A DNA stretch of 64,000 bases, from contig CAPEBR010000002.1 in NCBI GenBank assembly GCA_948602995.1, positions 176,121-240,120 on the forward strand, given 5' to 3'. A program made the translations under genes and the position numbers. The DNA is from an uncultured Dorea sp. (lineage in GTDB: Bacteria; Bacillota; Clostridia; Lachnospirales; Lachnospiraceae). The notes beneath the pieces are model-generated. The model saw nothing but the letters and a program-made list of their open reading frames with translations. It had not been told where the DNA came from and did not search any database. Below, piece by piece: positions 8,047 through 16,377 of the stretch (positions within the stretch are counted from its first letter, which is position 1; every line of letters begins with the position of its first letter).

Positions 8047-8098
8047 AGAGGAAGAGGGGACGGGGCATTTTTAAAAATGCCCCGTCCCCTCTTCCTCT
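8047..8098. repeat. Family B GC-rich palindrome (52 bp, perfect), probable shared terminator
   Basis: The core arm GGGGACGGGGCATTTTT pairs with its exact complement. The symmetry extends nine further bases on each side (AGAGGAAGA against TCTTCCTCT), and these differ from the other copies. It lies between two convergent genes and could end both transcripts, although no long T-run follows. Confidence 0.8.
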
Positions 8099-8138
8099 AT
8101 ACGAAGTGTGGCATCCAGCAGCTCCTCTGATTGCTGTA

Positions 8139-9176
8139 CTAGTCCGTGACTAGCAGTCTCTTTTGCCTTTTGAGCCGTGACCGCAGGGAATTCAGAAATC
8201 TTTCATTCCCGAGTACCCGAAGTACAGGACCGAAGGACACGACCTCAATGAGAAGTTCTGTTTCCATGCTCTGATTATAATAGATGCAGCACTCATAAGT
8301 ATTTACGCCGGTTCTTTTCGTGTCCTTTTCATAATTGGCAAAATGCAGCATGGCACGCTCCAGGGCATTGCGTTCATTGACAATCTGCAGCTTAACCGGT
8401 TCCTTGTAATAGGAACTCCGGATTAATGCATTCAGATCAGCCTCACGGGAAAAATACCGGTCTGTGAGAAGGACGTTCTGGGTACGGGCAACATTCAGGA
8501 TTTCCAGTCTCAGACTTCCGTTTCCGGTATTTTTTAAGGCAAGAAGACGGAATCTGTCATTTTTTACGGAATATTCAATCCTTGCAGGGACATAGTAATG
8601 ATGAACCCGTGTCCCGGCAGGGGAGGTATAATCAAGATCCACATACTGCTGCTTCTTCTGTGCCTGAAGAAGAATACGGAAATTATGACGGAATCTTTCA
8701 TAATTGTCATGGGAAATATCAGTATATATCCCTCCGCTGGACGCCGGATCTGTTTCACGCTGCAGGCATTCACGGTAAGGGTCGCCGTCTGCAAACCGGT
8801 CGTAGTAATAGAACTGTTCCTGTCGCCAAAGGGGCGTCACATCTGCCAGCATTTTGTCCAAAGTGTCAAGCTGCTCCTTTTCAAGGAATAATCCAATGCG
8901 GGGATCTGATAACAATGCCTTGAGATATGATTTCTCCAGGGAGGAGAGGGGCGTAAGGAAGGAGGGGGACAGTCTGGAGAGAAAGAGCTCTCCGTTTCTG
9001 TCAAGCAGATTCCACGTACCGTCCTTAAGCCGGGGGATGATTGAGAGCATGCTTTCCCCAAAACCCTCTTTACAGATCTGACTGCGGATATCCTGCATGG
9101 TCATGGCATCCTGGCGGCAGAGAATATGCCGTAATACCTGATAATAGCAGCTGTATATTTCTGAAAATAATTCCAT
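8139..9176 (-). CDS. WYL-domain transcriptional regulator (second of pair)
   Basis: A 345-residue protein. The N-terminal part (about 1-90) is helical and predicted to bind DNA (VLRHILCRQDAMTMQDIRSQI). From about 155 to 235 it has a WYL-type beta fold (QQYVDLDYTSPAGTRVHHYYVPARIEYSVKNDRFRLLAL), followed by a C-terminal extension (WCX-like) to residue 345. WYL domains are thought to bind nucleic acid or small ligands and regulate RNA or DNA stress genes. The gene lies 39 bp downstream of another WYL gene on the same strand and probably shares its transcript. That pair is divergent from rtcB. Annotation as a WYL protein is firm; its ligand and target are inferred from position. Confidence 0.85.
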   Translation of the reverse strand: MELFSEIYSCYYQVLRHILCRQDAMTMQDIRSQICKEGFGESMLSIIPRLKDGTWNLLDRNGELFLSRLSPSFLTPLSSLEKSYLKALLSDPRIGLFLEKEQLDTLDKMLADVTPLWRQEQFYYYDRFADGDPYRECLQRETDPASSGGIYTDISHDNYERFRHNFRILLQAQKKQQYVDLDYTSPAGTRVHHYYVPARIEYSVKNDRFRLLALKNTGNGSLRLEILNVARTQNVLLTDRYFSREADLNALIRSSYYKEPVKLQIVNERNALERAMLHFANYEKDTKRTGVNTYECCIYYNQSMETELLIEVVSFGPVLRVLGNERFLNSLRSRLKRQKRLLVTD

Positions 9177-9215
9177 GGTACACCTCCTGGACCAATACCT
9201 TTTGGCCTTGCATTG

Positions 9216-10457
9216 TTACATAGAAGAAATATGATAAAGTTCATACATCGCCTCCAGGTCCCGGTAAAACCGTTGTTCTACGTAGCTGTCAGTGCACTTA
9301 AGATTCAGGATTCTTCCAGTAAATGTGCGGATCCATGGCAGCATTTCGTTACAGTCAAAGACCTCAGTCTCATATTGATAAATATTCTGCGCGATTTTTG
9401 TGACCGTTCCGCCCCGGCCTTCACGCTTTAAGCGCTCCACAATATAATGTTCTCCAGGTTCTATGGCCTGAATCGTCATGGACAGCTTATCTAGATGATG
9501 TCCGGCTTTCCCCTGGAAAGAAACTCCCCAGAGCTTTTCATGGTTCTGTACCAGCTTTTCGGTCAGCAGGTCATATCCGGCGAATGGCTCTAAAGGGAGG
9601 ACGCTCCGGATGGAATCCAGGCGGAAACAGGAAAATCGTTTCTTTTGTTTTACATATCCACACAGATACCGCCGGCCGCTTCTGGTGCTGATCAGGATCT
9701 GCAAAGGAACGCAGACCGCCGTAACGGTATGCTCCCTTTTGGTGCATTTTACCGCCATCTGTATCTGCCGTTTTTGATTCATGGCGTCAAGGATCCCAAG
9801 AAGGATTTCATCCTCCAGTGTATGTACAAAAAAGCTATGCTTTACACGGAAGGTGCGGTTCTGATAATCCAGCTGCTCTGTCAGATGATTGCCAACGATT
9901 CCAAAGACCTCTGACATCTGATAAAAGGCGAGGGCGTCCAGTATGTCTTCATTGGTTTTCAGCCACAGTGCCAGTGAGCAGTCCAGGGAAAAAACAACCG
10001 TTTTCCCCTTTCTTTTTCTCTCCAGGAGACCATCCCGGGCATAGGCCGTGCATTTCCTCCGGACAGTCTGAAGGTCGGACAGGTTCCCATACTCTGTCAG
10101 CAGAAGATCAGTAATCTCCTTTGCTGTCAGGGCGCGCCCGTCCTTTAGCAGATTCAGTATGAGAAAATGCAGTACAAGGTCGTTATCAGTGAAGCTCTTT
10201 GTCTTCCATACCTGGAACAGGGGATTAGTATCCAGGAGATTGCTGTCTATGGCAAGGAAGATATTCGTGCCGTCAGATGTATGGGTCTTTTGGACATAGG
10301 GACCGAGCCAGCTTTCCAGACGCCGCCGCTCATTATCGTAGGTGCGGGGGCTTTTTTCCCGGAACTCATTTCTAGATTTGAAGCCATAGACAAAAAAATC
10401 ACGGACATATTCTCTTGTTTTGGGAAAGCTTTTCACTAGCTCCCGGAAATCTGACAT
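9216..10457 (-). CDS. WYL-domain transcriptional regulator (first of pair, divergent from rtcB)
   Basis: A 413-residue protein. The N-terminal region (about 1-190) includes a winged-helix segment near residues 95-150 (LLKDGRALTAKEITDLLLTEYGNLSDLQTVRRKCTAYARDGLLERKRKGKTVVFSL, shown by its alternation of helix and wing). A WYL-like domain follows at about 235-320 (QIQMAVKCTKREHTVTAVCVPLQILISTRSGRRYLCGY), then a WCX-like C-terminus. It heads a two-gene WYL operon reading away from rtcB, with a 200-bp divergent spacer that contains a perfect inverted repeat. In Proteobacteria, RtcB is controlled by RtcR; here the WYL pair is the natural candidate for that role. This is inferred from gene order. 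Confidence 0.85.
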   Translation of the reverse strand: MSDFRELVKSFPKTREYVRDFFVYGFKSRNEFREKSPRTYDNERRRLESWLGPYVQKTHTSDGTNIFLAIDSNLLDTNPLFQVWKTKSFTDNDLVLHFLILNLLKDGRALTAKEITDLLLTEYGNLSDLQTVRRKCTAYARDGLLERKRKGKTVVFSLDCSLALWLKTNEDILDALAFYQMSEVFGIVGNHLTEQLDYQNRTFRVKHSFFVHTLEDEILLGILDAMNQKRQIQMAVKCTKREHTVTAVCVPLQILISTRSGRRYLCGYVKQKKRFSCFRLDSIRSVLPLEPFAGYDLLTEKLVQNHEKLWGVSFQGKAGHHLDKLSMTIQAIEPGEHYIVERLKREGRGGTVTKIAQNIYQYETEVFDCNEMLPWIRTFTGRILNLKCTDSYVEQRFYRDLEAMYELYHISSM

Positions 10458-10522
10458 GGCATCCGCCTCCTTTTATAGTTGAGCATTCTCGGAAACTAAC
10501 CACCACTTTATCGGCTCGGATG

Positions 10523-10542
10523 CCGTACAGCGGGGTGTACGG
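10523..10542. promoter_or_regulatory. Inverted-repeat operator candidate in the WYL-rtcB divergent spacer
   Basis: CCGTACA (10523-10529) and TGTACGG (10536-10542) form a perfect 7-bp dyad around GCGGGG, midway between the two divergent starts. The sequence right of it (CCCCGTGAATAGTAA) resembles a decayed family A end, so the dyad could instead be an element remnant. Confidence 0.4.
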
Positions 10543-10673
10543 CCCCGTGAATAGTAATCTTAGTATATCACATCTCGCAACTTTTTTTAAATGATACTTT
10601 GGCAGGCATGGGGTAAAATGATACTGAGCGTTAGTTAAATCTGCCATGAGAATGATGAAAGGATGTGAACAGG

Positions 10674-11906
10674 ATGTTTGTAATCTGTAATGAGAATACG
10701 AGAGTACCCATTAAGGTATGGCTGGAGCATGAGGGGCAGCTGGAGGAAAGCTGTCTGGAGCAGGCGTACCACCTGGCGCAGCTTCCGTTTCTTCATAAAT
10801 GGGTGTGTCTGATGCCGGACACTCATACGGGAATGGGAATGCCAATTGGCGGGGTGATTGCAGCGAAGGATGTGATTCTTCCGAATGCAGTGGGGGTTGA
10901 TATTGGATGTGGGATGGACTTTATTCCGACTAATGTGCATGTGGATGATATCCGTCAGATTCAGACGGGAAACGGATCGCTGATTCAGGCGATGATCGGA
11001 AATATTATGAGAACAATCCCGCTTAACATGGAGAGGTATAAGGAGCCCCAGGAGTCCGGGGTGCTTGACCGGGCAAAGCAGGAGAGGGAAAAGTATGAAA
11101 GAAATGAGGAGCTTCTGCCGCTGATTGATGACGGATATTTTCAAGTGGGGAGCCTTGGGGGAGGAAATCATTTTATTGAGCTTCAGGAGGATCAGGATGG
11201 ATATCTCTGTATCATGATTCATTCGGGAAGCCGCCATCTAGGGAAGGAGATCTGTGATTATTTCCATGGAAGAGCAAGGGAGCTGAACAGGAAATGGTAC
11301 AGCGAAGTGAAAGACGAATACCGGCTGTCGTTTCTTCCGGTTCATACAGAGGAGGGGCAGCAGTATATCCGCTGGATGGAGCTTGCCATGGATTATGCCT
11401 TTGAGAACCGGGCCCGGATGCTTTTCAAGACCTGTTCGATTGTAAGAGAAATGATTGAAAAATATACGGGGCAGAGGGTGGAATTCGGAGAGGAAATTAA
11501 CTGTCACCACAACTATGCGGCAATTGAGAACCACTACGGCGCAAATGTCTGGGTACACCGCAAAGGCGCAACCAGGGTGCGGGAGGGCGAGATGGCTGTC
11601 ATCCCGGGAGCCATGGGCTCTTACAGCTATGTGGTGGAAGGAAAAGGAAATAAGGAATCCTTCTGCACATCCTCCCACGGGGCAGGAAGAAACTACTCGA
11701 GGTCAGGTGCAGTGAAGGAATTCAGCGTGGAGAAGGTTATGGTGGATTTAAAGGAGCAGGGGGTCGTGCTGGGAAAGCGGAAGAAGAACGATGTAGCCGA
11801 GGAATGCCGGTTTGCCTACAAGGATATTGAGCAGGTCATGAAGTGGCAGGCCGATCTGGTTACACCAGTCAGAAAGCTTAAGACTGTTGGAGTGGTAAAG
11901 GGATAA
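10674..11906 (+). CDS. rtcB: RtcB family RNA-splicing ligase
   Basis: Joins RNA 2',3'-cyclic phosphate or 3'-phosphate ends to 5'-OH ends using GTP and Mn2+. Characteristic motifs occur in order: PDTHTGMGMPIGG, the metal-binding Cys in VGVDIGCGMD, GGGNHFIEL, HSGSRHLG, and the guanylylated His in SSHGAGRNYSRS. The length of about 410 residues is normal for the shorter bacterial branch. I choose ATG 10674, since AAAGGA lies 10 nt upstream, rather than the GTG at 10665 that abuts it. It is divergent from two WYL regulators, which suggests induction by RNA damage (inference). No archease gene is adjacent. Family assignment is very secure; natural substrates in bacteria remain uncertain. Confidence 0.95.
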   Translation: MFVICNENTRVPIKVWLEHEGQLEESCLEQAYHLAQLPFLHKWVCLMPDTHTGMGMPIGGVIAAKDVILPNAVGVDIGCGMDFIPTNVHVDDIRQIQTGNGSLIQAMIGNIMRTIPLNMERYKEPQESGVLDRAKQEREKYERNEELLPLIDDGYFQVGSLGGGNHFIELQEDQDGYLCIMIHSGSRHLGKEICDYFHGRARELNRKWYSEVKDEYRLSFLPVHTEEGQQYIRWMELAMDYAFENRARMLFKTCSIVREMIEKYTGQRVEFGEEINCHHNYAAIENHYGANVWVHRKGATRVREGEMAVIPGAMGSYSYVVEGKGNKESFCTSSHGAGRNYSRSGAVKEFSVEKVMVDLKEQGVVLGKRKKNDVAEECRFAYKDIEQVMKWQADLVTPVRKLKTVGVVKG

Positions 11907-12011
11907 AGAGTGCTGCCCCCGGGCTGCCGGAATACTCTCCGGTTATTCCATGAACAAAGTTTACAGGTAAAAATATTACAAGAAGTGGTAGATGAAGTGG
12001 AAAATTTCATG

Positions 12012-12020
12012 TGATATGAT
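12012..12020 (+). promoter_or_regulatory. Possible extended -10 promoter for the phosphorylase locus
   Basis: TG-A-TATGAT, an extended -10 element, lies about 58 bp upstream of the beta-phosphoglucomutase ATG. No good -35 box is seen, so this is a weak call. I found no convincing catabolite-repression site nearby. Confidence 0.3.
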
Positions 12021-12077
12021 TAATTCAAAATAAGCAATTTTACAAATATTTCTGAGTGCGAAAGGAAGGATTATGGC

Positions 12078-12710
12078 ATGAAAGGCATTATTTTTGATTT
12101 GGACGGCGTGATTTGTTCTACAGATAAATACCATTATTCTGCATGGAAGAAGCTGGCAGATAAAGAAGGAATCTATTTTGATGCGGTAATTAATAACAGA
12201 TTACGCGGTGTATCCAGAATGCAGAGCCTGGAAATCATTCTGGAGAGGGCGCAAAAGAGCTATACGGAAAAAGAGAAGGCAGTTATGGCAGAAGAGAAAA
12301 ATGCCATTTATGTGAATCTGTTAAAAGAGATGTCAGAGTATGATTTATCAGAAGAAGTGAAGTATGTCTTACAGAAACTGAGGGAATACGGAATGAAACT
12401 GGCAGTTGGATCCAGCAGTAAAAATGCGAAAATCATTCTGAAACAGCTGGGACTCGAAGACTTTTTCGATGCAGTCTCTGATGGGACTAACATTACAAAA
12501 TCGAAACCCGATCCAGAAGTATTTCTGAAAGCGGCTGATTTTATTGGTGAAAAACCGGCAGACTGCTTAGTTGTCGAAGATGCAAAAGCCGGTATTGAAG
12601 CGGCTTTTGCAGGCGGCTTTAAGTGCGCGGGACTTGGAGAGGCCGCAGAACATCCCAAGGTAACTTACAAGATGGAGGGTTTCCGGGATTTACTTGAAAT
12701 CTGCCAGTAA
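12078..12710 (+). CDS. pgmB: Beta-phosphoglucomutase (HAD superfamily)
   Basis: Interconverts beta-glucose 1-phosphate and glucose 6-phosphate. The HAD nucleophile motif is FDLDGVICSTDKYH (Asp8 nucleophile, Asp10 acid/base), and the cap residues RGVSRMQSLE are typical of beta-PGM. Motif II is VGSSSKN, Lys is in TKSKPDPEVF, and the metal-binding acids are in VVEDAKAGIEAA. The 210 residues match the family. It supplies the step after an inverting GH65 phosphorylase, which releases beta-glucose 1-phosphate, and a GH65 gene lies in the same locus (19554-21800). It is the first gene of the cluster, followed 119 bp later by the sensor kinase gene. Confidence is high from both motif and context. Confidence 0.94.
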   Translation: MKGIIFDLDGVICSTDKYHYSAWKKLADKEGIYFDAVINNRLRGVSRMQSLEIILERAQKSYTEKEKAVMAEEKNAIYVNLLKEMSEYDLSEEVKYVLQKLREYGMKLAVGSSSKNAKIILKQLGLEDFFDAVSDGTNITKSKPDPEVFLKAADFIGEKPADCLVVEDAKAGIEAAFAGGFKCAGLGEAAEHPKVTYKMEGFRDLLEICQ

Positions 12711-12829
12711 TAATGGCAGAAAATATCGTTGCATGAAAGGGTGGTGTCAGGACGCGAATGAAATCGAAGCCTGTGCTTCCATTCAGTCTAAGGTTGCTGC
12801 TGGCATATTAAAAGAAGGGGTGGTGAAAA

Positions 12830-14611
12830 ATGCGCAGCAGAGTAGATAATGCAAGAAATAACCTGATTATGAAATTTGCATTGGTTCTTGTAATCGTACT
12901 CGTGCTGTACACGTTATTTGTTTCGTATAGTGTGTACAGAAAATTGTTAGGTAATAATTACGAAAGCCTGAAGAATGCGATCAGAACAACCGCAGATGCT
13001 ATGTCGCAGACATTGGACATGATGCGTGGCACTACCTATGCGCTTTCTGGCAGTCAGTCTGTTAAAGACTGGATAACAGACGGGAACTATTTTACAGGAA
13101 GAGATATGCAGACATTGTTAAACCGGCAGAATTTAAGTGAAGAGATGCAGCGAATGCTTATTTATGATAATACCTGGAATTTTGAGTTGTTCGATTATAT
13201 TGCTATATATGAGGATGACAGACTGTTAGCGATTACATACACCAAATCATGCAGTACGCAGCAGATCATAAATGATACGGGCAATATTCAAAAGGGGCTG
13301 AGTAAGGATAAGGTATATGCACAGATTCTGCCGCCGCAGGATAAAGGCGGCTCTATTTACACTACGCTTAGAATACAGAGCGATTTTCAATCGGAGGATA
13401 GTATATACATAATTGGAGCTGCCGGGACGGATAATTTTCAGAAAAAACTGAAAAGTCTGATGAATCACAACGGAACTACAGCTTATATGATGCGGGCAGA
13501 TGGGACGGTGTTTGCATCTAGCGATGGAGGAAAGCTGGGTGAAAACCTGGGGGATGCTATTGTATCGGTTAAAAATGTTCTTGAAAATAAAAGCATTGAT
13601 GGAGTGAATTACCAGATTATTAAATGGAAAATAAACAAAGAATTTTATCTGGTTTATCTGCTCCCGAAAGCTGAAATGATGTGGCAGACCCTTACAGATA
13701 TGAGAATGATGCAGCTTTTGCTAGTTATAACTGCGGCTGTATTGATCGTATTTGCAACAATTGTGATTATAAATATGACAGAAGTGTTTAAAGATTTAAT
13801 TGATGCCATGATAAGAGTCAGCAATAAAGATTATGAGGTAAGATTAAAGCATTATGGCAACACAGCGTATGACGAAGTGGCATTCAGCTTTAATTCTATG
13901 GTAGGGAAATTAAAGGAGCTGATTCAGACTACTTACGAGTCTAAGATTCTGCTAAATGAAATGGAAATCAAGTTCCTGCAGCAGCAGATGAATCCACATT
14001 TTCTTTTTAATATTCTGCTTACGATTCAGATTAAAGCAAAGCTGTCAGGAGCTGAAGAGGTTTATAAAATGATTTCTTCACTGGCCTCACTGCTCCGTGC
14101 GGGGATTTATGGAGATAAACGGACGGCAATTACCATCCGGGAAGAGATGAACTATGTAAAATATTACCTCAGCCTTCAGCAGGAACGGTATGAAGAGAGG
14201 CTGAATTATCAAATCGAAGTAGAGGCTGAATCGATTCTGGATTATGAAATTCCAAGATTAGTTGTGGAACCGATTGTGGAAAACACAATTGTCCATGGTG
14301 TTGAGGCAGTAGATGGAAATCTGAATGTAAATATAAGATTATGTTATGACGATGATCGTATATTAATTACGGTAAAAGATAATGGAGCTGGATTTGACGT
14401 AGGAGAATTAAATATGAAAAGCTCTGAGACAATAGATGGTACAGTGGCGCATGAAAAAACAGGTATAAGAAATACGCACCAGAGAATTCGGTTAATGTAT
14501 GGTGAACCCTATGGAATTCGTATATTCAGCCAGCCAATGAAAGGAACCGAGGTATTAATTTGCATTCCCCAAAAGAGGTCTGAAAAGGGAGGAGCAGGGG
14601 AAGAATGTTAA
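12830..14611 (+). CDS. YesM-type sensor histidine kinase
   Basis: A protein of 593 residues. A transmembrane helix at about 14-34 precedes an extracytoplasmic Cache-like sensor (35-285). A second helix lies at about 290-315, then HAMP (about 316-370). The His_kinase domain has the invariant QQQMNPHFLFN (phospho-His about residue 388), and the HATPase domain has VEPIVENTIVHG and DNGAGFD with TGIRNTHQRI. Such kinases pair with AraC-type regulators and sense extracellular sugars or the binding protein of the adjacent importer. The next gene, an AraC-type response regulator, starts inside its 3' end. The whole arrangement of sensor, regulator and ABC importer is a standard clostridial carbohydrate-uptake module. 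Ligand unknown. Confidence 0.93.
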   Translation: MRSRVDNARNNLIMKFALVLVIVLVLYTLFVSYSVYRKLLGNNYESLKNAIRTTADAMSQTLDMMRGTTYALSGSQSVKDWITDGNYFTGRDMQTLLNRQNLSEEMQRMLIYDNTWNFELFDYIAIYEDDRLLAITYTKSCSTQQIINDTGNIQKGLSKDKVYAQILPPQDKGGSIYTTLRIQSDFQSEDSIYIIGAAGTDNFQKKLKSLMNHNGTTAYMMRADGTVFASSDGGKLGENLGDAIVSVKNVLENKSIDGVNYQIIKWKINKEFYLVYLLPKAEMMWQTLTDMRMMQLLLVITAAVLIVFATIVIINMTEVFKDLIDAMIRVSNKDYEVRLKHYGNTAYDEVAFSFNSMVGKLKELIQTTYESKILLNEMEIKFLQQQMNPHFLFNILLTIQIKAKLSGAEEVYKMISSLASLLRAGIYGDKRTAITIREEMNYVKYYLSLQQERYEERLNYQIEVEAESILDYEIPRLVVEPIVENTIVHGVEAVDGNLNVNIRLCYDDDRILITVKDNGAGFDVGELNMKSSETIDGTVAHEKTGIRNTHQRIRLMYGEPYGIRIFSQPMKGTEVLICIPQKRSEKGGAGEEC

Positions 14612-16128
14612 AAGTATTAATTGCAGATGATGAGAGAAATATAAGAAAAGGGATTCAATGTCTGATTGACTGGGAAAGTCTGGACTGTAAAGTGGCATCT
14701 TCCTGCGGGAATGGAAGGCAGGTATTAGAATATATACAGGATAATCCTGTGGATATCGTGGTTACAGATGTCAAGATGCCTGTTATGGATGGATTGGAAC
14801 TAAGCCGTCAGATTGCAGAAAAATATGACCATATAAAGGTGATTATCCTTACCGCTTATTCTGATTTCGATATGGCAAAGAAAGCGATTCGATATGGAGT
14901 AGAAGATTTTATAGTCAAAAATAATTATATGGAAGAACTTCCGGCTGCTATAAAAAAAGCCGCCGAACGTATCAGGAAAGATGCAGGAACAGGCGATGGG
15001 TCTGCCCTGGATGACAGGCGCAGAATACATGAATTGCAGGGGTTTTGCTATTGCATTTGTTCCTGTGAAATTGAAAGAATGGACGCTTCCATAGATTATA
15101 ACTTAAAAGACATGCTGAATAATATTTTGAAAATTGCGGCGAAAGACTGCCTTTTTGAGATTATCCCGCAAACGGAGAATTATATGCATATTATTATTAA
15201 ATATGAAAAAGATTCATCCATTAATATAAATGCAATTGTAGATTATTTTAATAGTATTCTTATTATGGTAGAAGAATTTATGCGCATTAATCTTCGTGTG
15301 GGGATCAGTAGTGAGTCCAGTGATCCAAAGTCCTATATTCATGTGAAAAGGGAGGCTGACGAGGCTTTATCCCGGATTATATCAAAAGACAGCGAGATTA
15401 ATGTTTATATCGTTAATGATAAGGATAAAAAAGCAGATTTAATCAACCTGGATCATTATAAGTCTGCTATCTGTGAATTGATTTTTTCGAAGGATGATTC
15501 GGAACCTAAGCAGGTATTAAAAGAATTTGGAGAAAATCTTGTAAAGGAAGATATTTGTTTTGAACAGTGCCAGATATACACTCTGGTGATTAGCTGTGCC
15601 ATGATTCATAAAGTTGTAAAATATCATCTGGATATTGAGCAGGATTTTAATCAGCTGGAACGGGATATATATATAAAGAATCAGAGCGCAAAGACCTTAT
15701 ATGGCCTGATTGAAATCGGGAATGACCTTATAGATAATCTGCGGAGCCTCTGTCTTGGCAAAATGCATGTAAAAAATGAACTGGTGAAACGTGTGGATGA
15801 TTGTATTAAGCAGCACTATAGAGAAGAGCTGAGTCTGAATTTTATCAGCAGCTGCCTGTACCTGAACAGCAGTTATGTCAGCAGGGCATATAAAAAATTC
15901 ACAGGAATCACAGTCACAGAAAAGATCAATCTGTTTCGGGTGGGAAAGGCCAGGGAACTGTTGAAATCAACAAGTAAAAAAATCTACGAGATAGCAGATG
16001 AGGTAGGTTTTAAAGATGCGGCGTATTTTAGCAATATATTTATTAAATACTGCGGTATGAACCCAAGTGAATTCCGTAAAAATAGTTATGCTGCCCGCCA
16101 GATTAATCTGCCGCGCAGCATAACATGA
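14605..16128 (+). CDS. YesN-type response regulator with AraC DNA-binding domain
   Basis: A 507-residue regulator. Its receiver domain is at residues 1-120 (DDERNIRKG, phospho-acceptor Asp in VVTDVKMPVMDG, Thr in LTAYSDFD, Lys in FIVKNNY). A middle region of about 270 residues follows, then two helix-turn-helix motifs of an AraC domain at about 400-500 (LSLNFISSCLYLNSSYVSRAYKKFTG, KIYEIADEVGFKDAAYFSNIFIKYCGMNPSEFRK). Its start overlaps the kinase stop by 7 bp, so the two are coupled. It presumably activates the downstream importer, GH65 and GH43 genes in response to sugar. The last 13 codons (YAARQINLPRSIT) lie within a 40-bp palindrome that also covers the end of the GH65 gene, so the C-terminal tail was probably replaced by a mobile repeat. 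Confidence 0.93.
   Translation: MLKVLIADDERNIRKGIQCLIDWESLDCKVASSCGNGRQVLEYIQDNPVDIVVTDVKMPVMDGLELSRQIAEKYDHIKVIILTAYSDFDMAKKAIRYGVEDFIVKNNYMEELPAAIKKAAERIRKDAGTGDGSALDDRRRIHELQGFCYCICSCEIERMDASIDYNLKDMLNNILKIAAKDCLFEIIPQTENYMHIIIKYEKDSSININAIVDYFNSILIMVEEFMRINLRVGISSESSDPKSYIHVKREADEALSRIISKDSEINVYIVNDKDKKADLINLDHYKSAICELIFSKDDSEPKQVLKEFGENLVKEDICFEQCQIYTLVISCAMIHKVVKYHLDIEQDFNQLERDIYIKNQSAKTLYGLIEIGNDLIDNLRSLCLGKMHVKNELVKRVDDCIKQHYREELSLNFISSCLYLNSSYVSRAYKKFTGITVTEKINLFRVGKARELLKSTSKKIYEIADEVGFKDAAYFSNIFIKYCGMNPSEFRKNSYAARQINLPRSIT
16085..16124. repeat. Family D palindrome, copy 1, over the 3' end of the yesN-like gene
   Basis: A 40-nt inverted repeat with two mismatches. Its outer arm is GTTATGCTGC and its centre AGATTAATCT, with GCGCAGCATAAC on the right. 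A closely similar sequence covers 21779-21819. The stop codon lies directly after the right arm. Confidence 0.75.
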
Positions 16129-16179
16129 TGCGCACAGCCGCATAAGGAAGTATGCCGCTTTGCGGCTGCGGCATTTGTG

Positions 16180-16212
16180 ATACTTATGGCAGATTTCATA
16201 GGCTGTGAGTAT
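16180..16212. repeat. Stem-loop upstream of the sugar-binding protein gene (copy 1)
   Basis: ATACTTATG and CTGTGAGTAT pair with G-U steps around a loop holding GGCAGATTTCATAGG. The same motif returns after the binding-protein gene at 17749-17781 with a perfect stem. Another GC-rich hairpin (GCCGC..GCGGC) precedes it at about 16155-16172. Confidence 0.55.
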
Positions 16213-16377
16213 AAAAATAATACAAAAAGGTAAAATACATCCAAGAAATCCTCCGTAATCTGAAGAGAGGCCATTAGAGAAGGTCATATTTTTTATGAAA
16301 ATAGAAAAATGGCCGTATTAAAGAAAGATAGAAATCAAGGTAAAATGGATTCACAAAAAAAGATTGGAGGAGAAAAA

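Noticed and set aside
10477..10560. A full family A element in the WYL-rtcB spacer
   Set aside because: Only a GTGAATAGTAA-like end is seen; the other end and flanking duplication are not recognisable.
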